64,000 nt of DNA from Ferrimonas balearica (GCF_019802055.1 NZ_JAHVHW010000007.1:62001-126000); one strand, 5' to 3'. Positions 11,931 to 19,753 are shown, counted from the first letter of the stretch. Numbers and translations are program-made. Notes: a model not told the origin generated them from the letters alone.

Positions 11931-13151
11931 GTGTCTCTTTTTGTACAGAAGTTTGGTGGTACCTCAGTGGGCTCTTTTGAGCGCATTGAGGCCGTCGCCG
12001 ACCGAATTGCCCGCAGTGCTCGCGCTGGCCACCAACTGGTGGTCGTGTTGTCGGCCATGGCGGGTGAAACTAACCGTTTATTGTCGTTGGCCAAGCAGGT
12101 CTCGGCGACCCCCTGCCCCCGGGAACTGGATATGCTGGTCAGTACCGGCGAGCAGATCTCCATCGCCCTGATGGCGATGGCTCTGCAGAAGCGGGGCCTG
12201 AAGGCTCAGTCTCTGCTGGGCGAGCAGGTGGGTATCCTGACCGACGAACGCCACGGCAGAGCCCGAATCAGGGAAGTGGAAACCGAGCGTCTTAAAAGCA
12301 TGCTGGCGGATGGGATCATCCCCATCGTGGCAGGCTTTCAGGGACGTTGCGGTAACAACCAGGTGACCACATTGGGTCGGGGTGGCTCAGACACCACGGC
12401 GGTGGCCATCGCCGCAGCCTTGCGGGCTGATGAGTGCCAGATCTTCACCGACGTGGATGGGGTGTACACCACCGATCCCCGGGTGGAGCCCAAGGCACGT
12501 AAGATGAAGACGATTACCTTCGAAGAGATGCTGGAACTGTCCAGCCTTGGCGCGAAGGTGCTGCAGATCCGTTCCGTGGAGTATGCTGGTCGTTACAATG
12601 TGCCACTGCGTGTGCTGTCGAGCTTCCGCGATGGAGAGGGCACTCTGATCACCTACGAGGAGGATGCCATGGATGCACCCGTCGTTTCAGGTATCGCGTT
12701 CAGTCGTGATGAAGCCAGTTTGACACTGGTTGGTGTGCCGGATGCCGCCAATGTGGCAGCGACGATTTTGACGCCCATCGGTGACGCCGGCATTGACGTC
12801 GATATGATCGTTCAAACCGCGACCGGAGACGGTAAAGCTGACTTCACCTTTACCGTTGCCAGGAATGATCTGGATCAGGCACGGGCGCTGTTATCGCCGG
12901 TTTTGCCCCAGTTAGGGGTGGCCACGATTCGCAGCGATGATACGCTGTGCAAAGTGTCTGTCGTCGGGGTGGGAATGAAAAACCACTCTGGCGTTGCCAG
13001 CCAGATGTTCCAGACTTTGGGACAGGAAGGGATCAGCATCTCCTTGATCGCCACCTCCGAGATCAAAATCTCCGTGGCAATCGACGAGAAGTACCTGGAG
13101 TTGGCGGTTCGTAGCCTACACCAGTCATTTAATCTGGATGAGGGGGAGTAA
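11931..13151 (+). CDS. lysC: aspartate kinase, monofunctional
   Basis: Phosphorylates aspartate, the first step to lysine, threonine, methionine and diaminopimelate. The chosen start is GTG 11931 (VSLFVQKFGGTSVG), 7 bases after GGA; a TTG at 11919, directly after alaS, would add four residues. The 406-residue protein has the kinase signature KFGGTSV, the aspartate-binding LGRGGSDTTAVAIA and FTDVDGVYTTDPR, and two C-terminal ACT domains (TLVGVPDAANVA; KVSVVGVGMKNHSGVA) that normally bind inhibitory lysine and/or threonine. Location between alaS and csrA is conserved in Shewanella and Vibrio. Which amino acid inhibits it cannot be read from sequence. Confidence 0.92.
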   Translation: MSLFVQKFGGTSVGSFERIEAVADRIARSARAGHQLVVVLSAMAGETNRLLSLAKQVSATPCPRELDMLVSTGEQISIALMAMALQKRGLKAQSLLGEQVGILTDERHGRARIREVETERLKSMLADGIIPIVAGFQGRCGNNQVTTLGRGGSDTTAVAIAAALRADECQIFTDVDGVYTTDPRVEPKARKMKTITFEEMLELSSLGAKVLQIRSVEYAGRYNVPLRVLSSFRDGEGTLITYEEDAMDAPVVSGIAFSRDEASLTLVGVPDAANVAATILTPIGDAGIDVDMIVQTATGDGKADFTFTVARNDLDQARALLSPVLPQLGVATIRSDDTLCKVSVVGVGMKNHSGVASQMFQTLGQEGISISLIATSEIKISVAIDEKYLELAVRSLHQSFNLDEGE

Positions 13152-13190
13152 ATCTCCCCTAGTGGCTATAGATTTAATCTGGTCTAACTT

Positions 13191-13196
13191 TATAAT
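13191..13196 (+). promoter_or_regulatory. possible csrA promoter -10 element
   Basis: A consensus TATAAT lies 58 bases before csrA in the short gap after lysC. No good -35 is at the right distance, which would suit an RpoS-type or activator-dependent promoter. Tentative. Confidence 0.4.
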
Positions 13197-13253
13197 ACTG
13201 CTGAAAGATTCAACCGCCGCTGCGGAATGAGTTGGAGATAGAGGAGCAATAGA

Positions 13254-13451
13254 ATGCTGATTTTGACTCGCCGTGTTGGCGAAACCTTGATGATTGGTGA
13301 CGAAGTCACCGTGACCGTACTGGGTGTAAAAGGCAACCAGGTACGTATCGGCGTGAATGCTCCGAAAGAGGTTTCTGTTCACCGCGAAGAGATTTACATG
13401 CGCATCCAGGCCGAGAAAGACGGCGGCGCTGCCCCCAGCGGCAACTTCTGA
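13254..13451 (+). CDS. csrA: carbon storage regulator CsrA (RsmA)
   Basis: Dimeric RNA-binding protein that represses or stabilises mRNAs through GGA motifs, controlling carbon storage, motility and biofilm. The 65-residue protein is a near-perfect family match: [24 protein letters not shown] with Arg6/Arg7, and the RNA-binding [12 protein letters not shown] with Arg44. The upstream leader contains two GGA triplets, one inside the ribosome-binding region (AGAGGAG), compatible with autoregulation as known in E. coli. A terminator follows directly, then the tRNA cluster. Confidence 0.98.
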   Translation: MLILTRRVGETLMIGDEVTVTVLGVKGNQVRIGVNAPKEVSVHREEIYMRIQAEKDGGAAPSGNF

Positions 13452-13461
13452 GTTTAGAAAG

Positions 13462-13486
13462 GCCGGCGAATTCGCCGGTTTTTTTC
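13462..13486 (+). terminator. csrA terminator
   Basis: Perfect palindromic stem CCGGCGAA/TTCGCCGG (13463-13478) followed by seven T. Confidence 0.88.
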
Positions 13487-13647
13487 TGCCTGTTGATCCG
13501 AGAGGGCATCTGGCAGCCCCTCCCCAGCTTCCCTGCCACACCCCTCTTTTTCACCCTGTTTTGGTGGCAAAAACGGCGCCTGTTGAGTGCGTTGACACCA
13601 CCTTGGTGGAATTCCGTGCAAACGCGATCTTGGCGCAGAAAAAGCGT

Positions 13648-13675
13648 TTGACTTATTTCCCTTAGCCCGTAATAT
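13648..13675 (+). promoter_or_regulatory. promoter of the tRNA-Ser/tRNA-Arg cluster
   Basis: TTGACT (13648-13653), a 16-base spacer and TAATAT (13670-13675), then a GC-rich discriminator (ACGCCCC) of the kind seen at stringently controlled stable-RNA promoters. The stretch 13487-13647 before it has no gene I can support. Confidence 0.7.
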
Positions 13676-13689
13676 ACGCCCCACGAAAC

Positions 13690-13777
13690 GGTGAGGTGGC
13701 CGAGTGGCTGAAGGCGCGCCCCTGCTAAGGGCGTATACCGACAGGTATCGAGGGTTCGAATCCCTCCCTCACCGCCA
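13690..13777 (+). tRNA. tRNA-Ser (anticodon GCU)
   Basis: An 88-base class II tRNA. The acceptor arm GGTGAGG pairs with CCTCACC, the anticodon loop CTGCTAA holds GCT at 13724-13726, there is a long variable arm, the T arm is AGGG-TTCGAAT-CCCT, and CCA is encoded at 13775-13777. It reads AGC/AGU codons. It is the first gene of the tRNA cluster behind csrA, as in Vibrio and Shewanella. Confidence 0.97.
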
Positions 13778-13781
13778 TTGC

Positions 13782-13858
13782 GCGTCCGTAGCTCAGCTGG
13801 ATAGAGTACCTGGCTACGAACCAGGCGGTCGGAGGTTCGAATCCTCCCGGACGCGCCA
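13782..13858 (+). tRNA. tRNA-Arg (anticodon ACG), copy 1
   Basis: A 77-base tRNA with acceptor GCGTCCG/CGGACGC, anticodon ACG at 13816-13818 (A34 normally deaminated to inosine to read CGU/CGC/CGA) and encoded CCA. Four bases after tRNA-Ser. A 10-bp hairpin GGAGCCGCGC/GCGCGGCTCC follows at 13867-13889; it may be a processing or pausing signal. Confidence 0.97.
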
Positions 13859-13924
13859 CTATTCCCGGAGCCGCGCAGAGCGCGGCTCCTTGGTTTTCTA
13901 AGGATGGAAACCACATCAAATTAC

Positions 13925-14001
13925 GCATCCGTAGCTCAGCTGGATAGAGTACCTGGCTACGAACCAGGCGGTCGGAGGTTCGAATCCTCCCGGATGCGCC
14001 A
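13925..14001 (+). tRNA. tRNA-Arg (anticodon ACG), copy 2
   Basis: Same tRNA as the other copies except that the acceptor stem is GCATCCG/CGGATGC, a compensated base-pair change. This is the E. coli-like acceptor sequence, so copy 2 is probably the ancestral form or a separate lineage. CCA encoded. Confidence 0.97.
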
Positions 14002-14092
14002 TCTTCAGTCGGCACTTGCCGACCGGTGCGGGCGGTAAAGGAACAAGCCAGGCACTATACTTCGCCACCAGTGCGAACCACAAGTTTGATGC

Positions 14093-14169
14093 GCGTCCGT
14101 AGCTCAGCTGGATAGAGTACCTGGCTACGAACCAGGCGGTCGGAGGTTCGAATCCTCCCGGACGCGCCA
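14093..14169 (+). tRNA. tRNA-Arg (anticodon ACG), copy 3
   Basis: Identical to copy 1 in acceptor, anticodon and T arm. Begins the run of exact 116-base tandem units that also holds copies 4 and 5. Confidence 0.97.
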
Positions 14170-14208
14170 TCTTCCCCCAAGTGGCTGGGGTAATTGCCAC
14201 ACCGATGC

Positions 14209-14285
14209 GCGTCCGTAGCTCAGCTGGATAGAGTACCTGGCTACGAACCAGGCGGTCGGAGGTTCGAATCCTCCCGGACGCGCCA
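14209..14285 (+). tRNA. tRNA-Arg (anticodon ACG), copy 4
   Basis: Identical tRNA body to copy 3, one 116-base unit downstream. The spacer on each side is CCCCAAGTGGCTGGGG, itself able to fold as a short hairpin. Confidence 0.97.
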
Positions 14286-14324
14286 TCTTCCCCCAAGTGG
14301 CTGGGGTAACTGCCACACCGATGC

Positions 14325-14401
14325 GCGTCCGTAGCTCAGCTGGATAGAGTACCTGGCTACGAACCAGGCGGTCGGAGGTTCGAATCCTCCCGGACGCGCC
14401 A
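14325..14401 (+). tRNA. tRNA-Arg (anticodon ACG), copy 5
   Basis: Last intact copy, directly followed by the cluster terminator. Its 3' 16 bases and the terminator recur as an isolated fragment 150 bases downstream. Confidence 0.97.
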
Positions 14402-14442
14402 TCTTCCTAAACCCGGCCTTTGGCCGGGTTTTTTGCATTCAG
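14386..14442 (+). repeat. 57-bp direct repeat, copy A (tRNA-Arg 3' end plus terminator)
   Basis: Bases 14386-14442 are repeated exactly at 14536-14592. The repeat covers the last 16 bases of tRNA-Arg copy 5 (half of the T stem, 3' acceptor strand, CCA), the short linker, the whole terminator and 8 further bases. Confidence 0.92.
14409..14434 (+). terminator. terminator of the tRNA cluster
   Basis: Stem AACCCGGCC/GGCCGGGTT with a TTT loop (14410-14430) and a T-run. An identical copy occurs at 14560-14584 within the duplicated segment. Confidence 0.9.
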
Positions 14443-14535
14443 GGTGCGTTGGTCGGATTGCCGGCCTGCGCGCAGAGCGCTCCGGCGTTCAGGCGGCGCA
14501 AGCCAAACGGTTGGCTTGCTGCTCTCTGCCTTTAC

Positions 14536-14592
14536 CCTCCCGGACGCGCCATCTTCCTAAACCCGGCCTTTGGCCGGGTTTTTTGCATTCAG
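14536..14592 (+). repeat. 57-bp direct repeat, copy B (orphan tRNA 3' fragment plus terminator)
   Basis: Exact copy of 14386-14442 without any tRNA body upstream, so no functional tRNA can be made from it. The 93 bases between the copies (14443-14535) hold a perfect 9-bp hairpin GCAAGCCAA/TTGGCTTGC (14498-14519) and no gene. From 14593 to 14700 I see no gene. Confidence 0.92.
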
Positions 14593-14702
14593 AGCGCTTT
14601 CCCGCATCACTCAAGCTCTCCCCCTCTTCATTTGGCTTGCGTCTGCTCCCCCGTTGGAATCATCTATTTGCCCGGCTGGCCCGGAATACTCACTCAGCCG
14701 CC

Positions 14703-14719
14703 TAGTGGTAAGACCAATT
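14703..14719 (+). promoter_or_regulatory. FadR/PdhR-type operator 1 upstream of oadGAB
   Basis: TGGTAAGACCA at 14706-14716 fits TGGT-N3-ACCA, and the right half extends to ACCAATT, the full PdhR half-site. GntR/FadR-family repressors such as PdhR (pyruvate) and LldR (lactate) bind AATTGGT-N3-ACCAATT. Confidence 0.55.
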
Positions 14720-14766
14720 TGTTTTTGTGGTTCTGTGTTCTCTAATTGCCTGATTTAAAAATACTG

Positions 14767-14783
14767 AATTGGTATAACCAACA
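14767..14783 (+). promoter_or_regulatory. FadR/PdhR-type operator 2 upstream of oadGAB
   Basis: AATTGGTATAACCAACA: left half matches the PdhR consensus at all seven positions and the right half at five. Its centre lies 64 bases from operator 1 and about 93 bases before oadG. Two such sites before a pyruvate-forming enzyme suggest metabolite-controlled expression. Confidence 0.6.
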
Positions 14784-14867
14784 GACGGGTGGTCAGATTG
14801 GCTTTGACATGATTATGCGCATCGTGTGAATATCGATGCCCTGTTGCTGGAATGTTATGGAGCTGAC

Positions 14868-15101
14868 ATGGAGACACTCACACCACTTTTGACCCAGGCT
14901 GCCGGACTGATGGTGATGGGGATGGTTCTGGTGTTTGCGTTTCTGGGCTGTTTGGTTATGGCCCTGAAAGTGATGGCCCGGTTGTTTGCTCCGGCTCCGA
15001 AATCGGAAGCCACCACAAGGGAAGACGGCGCTGTCGATCCCACGCTGATCGCCGCCATCGGTGCTGCGATTCATGCTCACCGCCGTGCCACTGAACGATA
15101 A
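14868..15101 (+). CDS. oadG: Na+-pumping oxaloacetate decarboxylase, gamma subunit
   Basis: Small membrane subunit that anchors the alpha subunit to beta. The ATG at 14868 follows GGAG by 5 bases and gives 77 residues: one transmembrane helix (GLMVMGMVLVFAFLGCLVMALKVM in part), then a polar tail rich in Ala/Pro with a terminal AAIGAAIHAHRR. It begins the oadGAB operon, 9 bases before oadA. An open frame runs upstream to 14826 without a ribosome-binding site. Confidence 0.88.
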   Translation: METLTPLLTQAAGLMVMGMVLVFAFLGCLVMALKVMARLFAPAPKSEATTREDGAVDPTLIAAIGAAIHAHRRATER

Positions 15102-15110
15102 GGAGAACCC

Positions 15111-16895
15111 ATGAAGCCTACCCCCCTGGCACTGACTGACGTGGTGTTGCGTGATGCACACCAATCTCTGCTGGCTACCCGAATGCGTCTGGAGGATATG
15201 CTACCAGTCGCGGAACAACTGGATCGCGTTGGCTACTGGTCTCTGGAAAGTTGGGGCGGCGCCACGTTTGATGCGTGCATTCGCTATCTTGGTGAAGATC
15301 CCTGGTACCGGATCCGGGCCCTGAAGGAGGCGATGCCAAATACTCCGCAACAGATGCTGCTCCGAGGGCAGAACTTGCTGGGCTATCGCCACTATGCGGA
15401 TGATGTCGTCGAGGCCTTTGTAGAACGTGCCTATGCCAGCGGTGTGGAGGTGTTCCGCATCTTTGACGCCCTAAATGATACCCGCAATCTGGAAACCGCC
15501 ATCCGTGCGGTGAATGCGGTGGGCGGGCATGCTCAGGGCACCCTCTCCTACACAACCTCTCCGGTCCACACATTGGAAAGCTGGGTGACGCTGGCCAAAG
15601 CGCAGGAAGCACTGGGGTGTCAATCGCTCTGCATTAAGGATATGGCCGGTTTGCTGACACCGCAGGCCGCCTTCGAACTGATCTCGGCGCTGAAGAGTGA
15701 AACGTCACTGCCCATCGCCATGCAGTGCCACGCGACCACCGGGCTGTCGACCGCCACCTATCAGAAAGCGATCGACGCAGGCATCGATGTACTGGATACC
15801 GCCATTTCGTCGATGAGCATGACCTATGGCCATACCGCCACGGAAACGGTTATGGCGATGGTGGCCGGGACGGAACGGGACACCGGCTATGACCCCGCTG
15901 CGCTGGCGCCCATCGCTCAGCATTTCCGTCAGGTTCGTACCAAATACGCTCAGTTTGAGGGCAGCCTCAAAGGGGTCGACGCCCGCATTCTGACGGCGCA
16001 GGTACCCGGCGGCATGCTCACCAATATGGAGAACCAGCTTAAGGAGCAGGGCGCACTGGATCGACTTGATGAGGTGCTTGAGGAGATCCCACGGGTGCGT
16101 AAGGAGCTTGGTTACCTGCCACTGGTGACGCCCACCTCCCAGATTGTTGGTACACAGGCGGTGCTGAATATCCTAACGGGCCAGCGTTACCAGAGCATCA
16201 CCAAGGAAACCCAGGGCGTACTGCGTGGCGAATATGGTCGAACGCCCGCGCCGGTAGATGAAGCGCTGCAAGCCAAGGTACTGGACGGTCAGGCACCGAT
16301 AACCGGACGCCCCGCCGACGAACTGGCGCCCGAAATCCCGCGACTGACGGAAGAGCTGACGCAGATCGCCGGTAAAGAAGGTATCGAACTGGCGGACACG
16401 GTGCTTGATGACGTACTGACCTACGCCCTGTTCCCGCAGATTGGTCGTAAGTTTCTGGCCAATCGCCACTGCCCGGAGGCGTTTGAGCCTGTCCCGGATC
16501 CAGCTAAGTCGAAAGTGGCTGACAGCGCGCCCGTCGCGCCGGCTCAGCCCGCCACCTATCAAGTGCGGGTCAATGGCCAAAACTTCACGGTGGAGGTGTC
16601 CGAAGGGGGAGAACTGACCCGTATCGAGCCTGCTGCGCCAGCGCCTGCCGCAGACCCGGTGAGTGCTCCGGCGTCGCAACCGAGCAGTGTGCTCAATGCT
16701 CCTCTGGCGGGCAACATCTTCAAAGTACTGGTGGGCCCGGGCCAGCAGGTCAACGCTGGTGAAGTGGTGATGGTGATGGAAGCGATGAAGATGGAGACGG
16801 AGATCCGGGCCAGTGATACCGGCCAGGTGCATCAGTTGCATGTCAAAGAGGGGGACAGCGTGTCCGTTGGTGATCCCCTGGTGAGCCTGGCTTAA
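15111..16895 (+). CDS. oadA: oxaloacetate decarboxylase alpha subunit (biotin carboxyl carrier)
   Basis: Transfers the carboxyl group of oxaloacetate to biotin in the cytosol, leaving pyruvate. The 594-residue protein opens with the carboxyltransferase barrel ([21 protein letters not shown]; metal/substrate region [15 protein letters not shown]), continues with the conserved carboxylase domain, has an Ala/Pro-rich linker at about 460-520, and ends in a biotinyl domain with VMEAMKMET, Lys560 being the biotin site. Between oadG and oadB, spacing 9 bases each side. Pyruvate carboxylase subunit B is similar, but the gamma and beta neighbours settle the call. Confidence 0.95.
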   Translation: MKPTPLALTDVVLRDAHQSLLATRMRLEDMLPVAEQLDRVGYWSLESWGGATFDACIRYLGEDPWYRIRALKEAMPNTPQQMLLRGQNLLGYRHYADDVVEAFVERAYASGVEVFRIFDALNDTRNLETAIRAVNAVGGHAQGTLSYTTSPVHTLESWVTLAKAQEALGCQSLCIKDMAGLLTPQAAFELISALKSETSLPIAMQCHATTGLSTATYQKAIDAGIDVLDTAISSMSMTYGHTATETVMAMVAGTERDTGYDPAALAPIAQHFRQVRTKYAQFEGSLKGVDARILTAQVPGGMLTNMENQLKEQGALDRLDEVLEEIPRVRKELGYLPLVTPTSQIVGTQAVLNILTGQRYQSITKETQGVLRGEYGRTPAPVDEALQAKVLDGQAPITGRPADELAPEIPRLTEELTQIAGKEGIELADTVLDDVLTYALFPQIGRKFLANRHCPEAFEPVPDPAKSKVADSAPVAPAQPATYQVRVNGQNFTVEVSEGGELTRIEPAAPAPAADPVSAPASQPSSVLNAPLAGNIFKVLVGPGQQVNAGEVVMVMEAMKMETEIRASDTGQVHQLHVKEGDSVSVGDPLVSLA

Positions 16896-16904
16896 GGAGC
16901 GGTT

Positions 16905-18035
16905 GTGGAGGGATTCAACGCATTTTGGCTGCAGACCGGTCTGGCCAACTTTAGCTTGGGGCAGGGCATCATGATGGCAGTTGGCGCGACGCTGCTCTAT
17001 CTGGCCATTGTCCGCCGTTTTGAACCGTTGTTGCTGCTGCCCATCGGGTTTGGTGCGATTCTGGCCAACATTCCCGGCGGCGGTTTTAACGAGCCGGGAG
17101 GGTTGCTGTATTACGCCTACCACGTGGGGATTGAGAGCGGTGTCTTTCCGTTGCTGATCTTCCTCGGTGTCGGTGCGATGACCGATTTTGGTGCTCTGAT
17201 TGCCAATCCCCGCACGCTCTTTCTGGGGGCGGCGGCCCAGTTCGGTATCTTTGCCACCCTGCTGGGGGCGATCGCACTGAACCTGGTGCCCGGCTTCTCC
17301 TTTACCCTGGAGGACGCTGCGGCCATCGCCATCATTGGTGGGGCGGATGGGCCTACTGCCATCTTCCTGGCCTCAAAGCTGGCGCCGGATCTGCTCGGTG
17401 CCATCGCCGTTGCGGCGTACTCCTATATGGCACTGGTGCCCCTGATTCAGCCACCCATCATGAAGGCTTTGACCACTGAAGCCGAGCGTCGCATTGAGAT
17501 GGCGCAACTGCGGGAAGTCAGCAAGCAGGAGAAGATTCTGTTTCCGCTCCTGGTTCTGGGCCTGACCATTTTGTTCCTCCCTCCTGCGACCCCACTGGTC
17601 GGGATGTTCTGTCTGGGCAACCTGATGCGGGAAGCGGGCGTGGTGGATCGCCTCTCCAACACGGCACAGAATGAGCTGATCAACATCGTTACCATCTTCC
17701 TGGGTCTGGCGGTAGGGTCCAAACTCTCTGCCGACAAGTTCCTCACTGTAAACACACTGGGAATTCTGGCTCTGGGGGCGGTGGCTTTTGCCGTAGGGAC
17801 GGCAGCGGGCGTACTGTTGGCCAAGCTGATGTGCCGACTCAGCGGGGGTAAAGTGAATCCGTTGATTGGCGCGGCGGGCGTGTCTGCCGTGCCGATGGCG
17901 GCACGAGTGGTGAATAAGGTGGGTCTGGAAGCCAACCCTCACAACTTCCTGCTGATGCACGCGATGGGCCCCAATGTGGCTGGCGTGCTGGGCAGCGCAG
18001 TGGCTGCCGGTGTGCTGCTGGCGGTACTCGGGTAA
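16905..18035 (+). CDS. oadB: oxaloacetate decarboxylase beta subunit (Na+ pump)
   Basis: Integral membrane subunit that decarboxylates carboxybiotin and exports Na+. Start GTG 16905 after GGAG; 376 residues, mostly hydrophobic with about nine to eleven membrane segments. Family blocks are [29 protein letters not shown] with a key Asp, [14 protein letters not shown] with the sodium-site Asp, and [14 protein letters not shown]. Completes oadGAB. Its product contributes to the Na+ gradient also built by NQR (47-54 kb). Confidence 0.95.
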   Translation: MEGFNAFWLQTGLANFSLGQGIMMAVGATLLYLAIVRRFEPLLLLPIGFGAILANIPGGGFNEPGGLLYYAYHVGIESGVFPLLIFLGVGAMTDFGALIANPRTLFLGAAAQFGIFATLLGAIALNLVPGFSFTLEDAAAIAIIGGADGPTAIFLASKLAPDLLGAIAVAAYSYMALVPLIQPPIMKALTTEAERRIEMAQLREVSKQEKILFPLLVLGLTILFLPPATPLVGMFCLGNLMREAGVVDRLSNTAQNELINIVTIFLGLAVGSKLSADKFLTVNTLGILALGAVAFAVGTAAGVLLAKLMCRLSGGKVNPLIGAAGVSAVPMAARVVNKVGLEANPHNFLLMHAMGPNVAGVLGSAVAAGVLLAVLG

Positions 18036-18042
18036 ACCTCAA

Positions 18043-18225
18043 CTACATCGACTGGGTGTTGGTGAGCCACAACAGCAGGCTCATCACGCCCAGCAGTCCG
18101 GCGGAAAACACCAGAATATAGATAAACCCTTGTTGTCCCTGCTTCAGGCTGAAGCCATTGATCTGGAGATACACGAACCAGAGCAGGCAGAGCAGCATGG
18201 GGATTAAGAAAAGCCTGGCGATCAT
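18043..18225 (-). CDS. conserved small membrane protein
   Basis: A 60-residue protein with two hydrophobic helices (RLFLIPMLLCLLWFVYLQ and FIYILVFSAGLLGVMSLLLWL in part) joined by a basic loop INGFSLKQGQQG. It converges on oadB with 7 bases between stops. The two-helix pattern with SLKQG and GFIYIL resembles a short hypothetical I associate with Shewanella and Vibrio, from memory. Upstream purines (GGGAGG, AAAGG) provide a ribosome-binding site. Function unknown. Confidence 0.65.
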   Translation of the reverse strand: MIARLFLIPMLLCLLWFVYLQINGFSLKQGQQGFIYILVFSAGLLGVMSLLLWLTNTQSM

Positions 18226-18316
18226 GATGTGCCTTTACCTCCCTTTTTTCCCAAGCTTAACACTCACATTCCCCTCTTGTCAGGGATTGTAAAATCCGAG
18301 TAAACAACTGTTTTTG

Positions 18317-18332
18317 CGTGATCTTCGTCACT
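18317..18332 (+). promoter_or_regulatory. possible CRP site
   Basis: CGTGATCTTCGTCACT fits TGTGA-N6-TCACA at 8 of 10 arm positions. It lies 56 bases before the start of the small secreted-protein gene at 18388. Unproven. Confidence 0.4.
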
Positions 18333-18387
18333 ATGGGTGAATGAGCGAGCCGGTAGCATTGCGCCTGCTTATTGGACGGAGAAGATC

Positions 18388-18777
18388 ATGCGCATAGCCC
18401 TCTTATTGTTGTTATTGCCCTTTCAGGCCGGGGCATTCTGGGGGTTGAGCCTACCCGAATGGTTAGAGCGGGAGAGCCGCCAATTGGCCAAGGAATTAAA
18501 TAGTGGAGTGGGGCAGAGCCAGAATCCGAACTTCCTGCGGGCGGAGTTCCAGGGGGGGGTAATGTCATTCTATTACCGGGCCGTCAGCGCCGACGCTATG
18601 GCCCCCTTTGGTGCGGTGGTCGAGGATCAGACTGATGCCGTGATCCGCGGTTACTGTCAAAGTGCGTACTACCGAAAACGTCTGGACGCGGGACTGGTCT
18701 ACCGCCATATCTACGAGGGTCCCTCTGCGCCGCCCTCCCTCACCATACGCGCCAGCTCCTGCCAGGGGAGCTACTGA
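18388..18777 (+). CDS. small predicted exported protein, function unknown
   Basis: 129 residues. The ATG at 18388 follows GGAG by 6 bases and opens a clear signal peptide (MRIALLLLLLPFQAGAFWG); cleavage is likely after Ala-Gly-Ala. An upstream GTG (18337) would bury the signal and is rejected. The mature part has two cysteines (GYCQSAYY and ASSCQG near the end) that could form a disulfide in the periplasm. I recognise no family. It sits before nsrR with 75 bases between; a possible CRP site lies upstream. Confidence 0.6.
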   Translation: MRIALLLLLLPFQAGAFWGLSLPEWLERESRQLAKELNSGVGQSQNPNFLRAEFQGGVMSFYYRAVSADAMAPFGAVVEDQTDAVIRGYCQSAYYRKRLDAGLVYRHIYEGPSAPPSLTIRASSCQGSY

Positions 18778-18852
18778 TTTGTCAAAGTTGCACGTGAGAG
18801 CAATGTTTCGACAGCGCAGTTCGGGTAAACTCTTTCACCGGAGGTACTCAAC

Positions 18853-19287
18853 GTGCAATTAACCAGTTTCAGCGATTTCGCCTTTCGCGCCCTGATCTAT
18901 TTGGGCACCCTGCCACCGGGTGAGCTGACCAGCATCAGCAAGGTGACCGAAGTGTACGGGGTATCCCGCAACCATATGGTTAAGGTGATCAACAAGCTGG
19001 GTCATGCCGGCTTTGTCACCACCGTGCGTGGCAAGCACGGCGGTATCCGTCTGGCCAAGTCACCAGACGAGGTTGTTCTGGGGGATGTGGTTCGGGCTCT
19101 GGAGCCGCTCAAGCTGGTGGATTGCGGCAGCCCGTTCTGTCATATCGTGCCGGCCTGCCGCCTGAAAGATGTGCTTCAGGAAGCCACCGATGCCTTCCTG
19201 GCCTCTCTGGACCAATACACCCTGGCGGACATGCTGAAGCAGAATCCGCATCTGGTCACCCTGTTACACCAGCCACCGGCCCGCTAG
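18853..19287 (+). CDS. nsrR: nitric-oxide-sensing transcriptional repressor NsrR
   Basis: Rrf2-family repressor whose [2Fe-2S]/[4Fe-4S] cluster is destroyed by NO, releasing detoxification genes. The 144-residue protein begins at GTG 18853 with [17 protein letters not shown], a winged helix including [13 protein letters not shown], and carries the three cluster cysteines at positions 91, 96 and 102 ([12 protein letters not shown]), the same positions as in E. coli NsrR. The next gene's ATG abuts its stop codon. No hmp- or nor-type NO target is in the window. Confidence 0.94.
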   Translation: MQLTSFSDFAFRALIYLGTLPPGELTSISKVTEVYGVSRNHMVKVINKLGHAGFVTTVRGKHGGIRLAKSPDEVVLGDVVRALEPLKLVDCGSPFCHIVPACRLKDVLQEATDAFLASLDQYTLADMLKQNPHLVTLLHQPPAR

Positions 19288-19728
19288 ATGCTGACCAGTT
19301 TTACCCTTTGGGGGTTATTCTTCAGCGCCTTTATCTCGGCGACGCTAGCCCCCGGCGGCTCCGAAGCGGTGCTGGCTTACCTGGTCAGTCAGGGGCAGTG
19401 GGCCGTGCTACTGTTGCTCCTGGTGGCGACGATTGGCAACACCCTTGGCTCGTTGACCAGCTATGTTATTGGCAGGGTGGTGCATCGACGTAAATCCCCG
19501 GAGCAACTGCTGTCCGGAAAAGAGAGCCGGGTGTTGGGCTGGGTTGAGCGGCATGGGATCTGGTCCCTTCTGCTGGCCTGGCTTCCCGGTGTCGGCGACG
19601 CTATCCCTTTGTTGGCCGGCTGGTTTCGTTTTCCCGTCCTGTTTAGTACGCTGTTGATCTTTATCGGTAAGTTTCTGCGTTATTCAGTGGTTGCCGGGGT
19701 CACGTTAGGGGTCCTCGGAAGCGCCTGA
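19288..19728 (+). CDS. YqaA-like DedA/VTT-family membrane protein
   Basis: 146 residues, hydrophobic. The protein has the short DedA/VTT pattern: ISATLAPGGSEAVLAYLV, a Gly-rich GNTLGSLTSYVIGR, and after a basic loop the LAWLPGVGDAIPLLAGWFR stretch, close to the F/Y-x-x-R-P-G-D type loop. DedA relatives act in lipid flipping and envelope homeostasis; YqaA itself is uncharacterised. Its ATG abuts the nsrR TAG, so translation is probably coupled to nsrR, an unexpected partner. Confidence 0.8.
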   Translation: MLTSFTLWGLFFSAFISATLAPGGSEAVLAYLVSQGQWAVLLLLLVATIGNTLGSLTSYVIGRVVHRRKSPEQLLSGKESRVLGWVERHGIWSLLLAWLPGVGDAIPLLAGWFRFPVLFSTLLIFIGKFLRYSVVAGVTLGVLGSA

Positions 19729-19753
19729 TCGATATACACAACCCGGAGGTGTT

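Larger units (their letters stand above)
14093..14324 (+). repeat. 116-bp tandem repeat units carrying tRNA-Arg
   Basis: Two consecutive 116-base units (14093-14208 and 14209-14324), each a 77-base tRNA plus a 39-base spacer. The only difference I see is one base in the spacer (TAATT versus TAACT). This points to recent unequal-crossover amplification. Confidence 0.93.

Noticed and set aside
13782-14401. CRISPR-like array
   Set aside because: The regular repeats are 77-base tRNA genes with near-identical spacers; CRISPR spacers would all differ.
13306-14438. Minus-strand frames repeating GASGRIRTSDRLVRSQVLYPAEL-like peptides (in parts)
   Set aside because: These are translations of the antisense of tRNA-Arg genes, a known false-positive pattern.
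14536-14551. A sixth tRNA-Arg gene
   Set aside because: Only the 3' 16 bases are present; there is no 5' acceptor strand, D arm or anticodon arm.
14433-14758. Overlapping plus-strand frames of 60-98 codons after the tRNA cluster
   Set aside because: They read through the terminator repeats and hairpins, without ribosome-binding sites, and several frames are open at once, as in non-coding GC-rich DNA.
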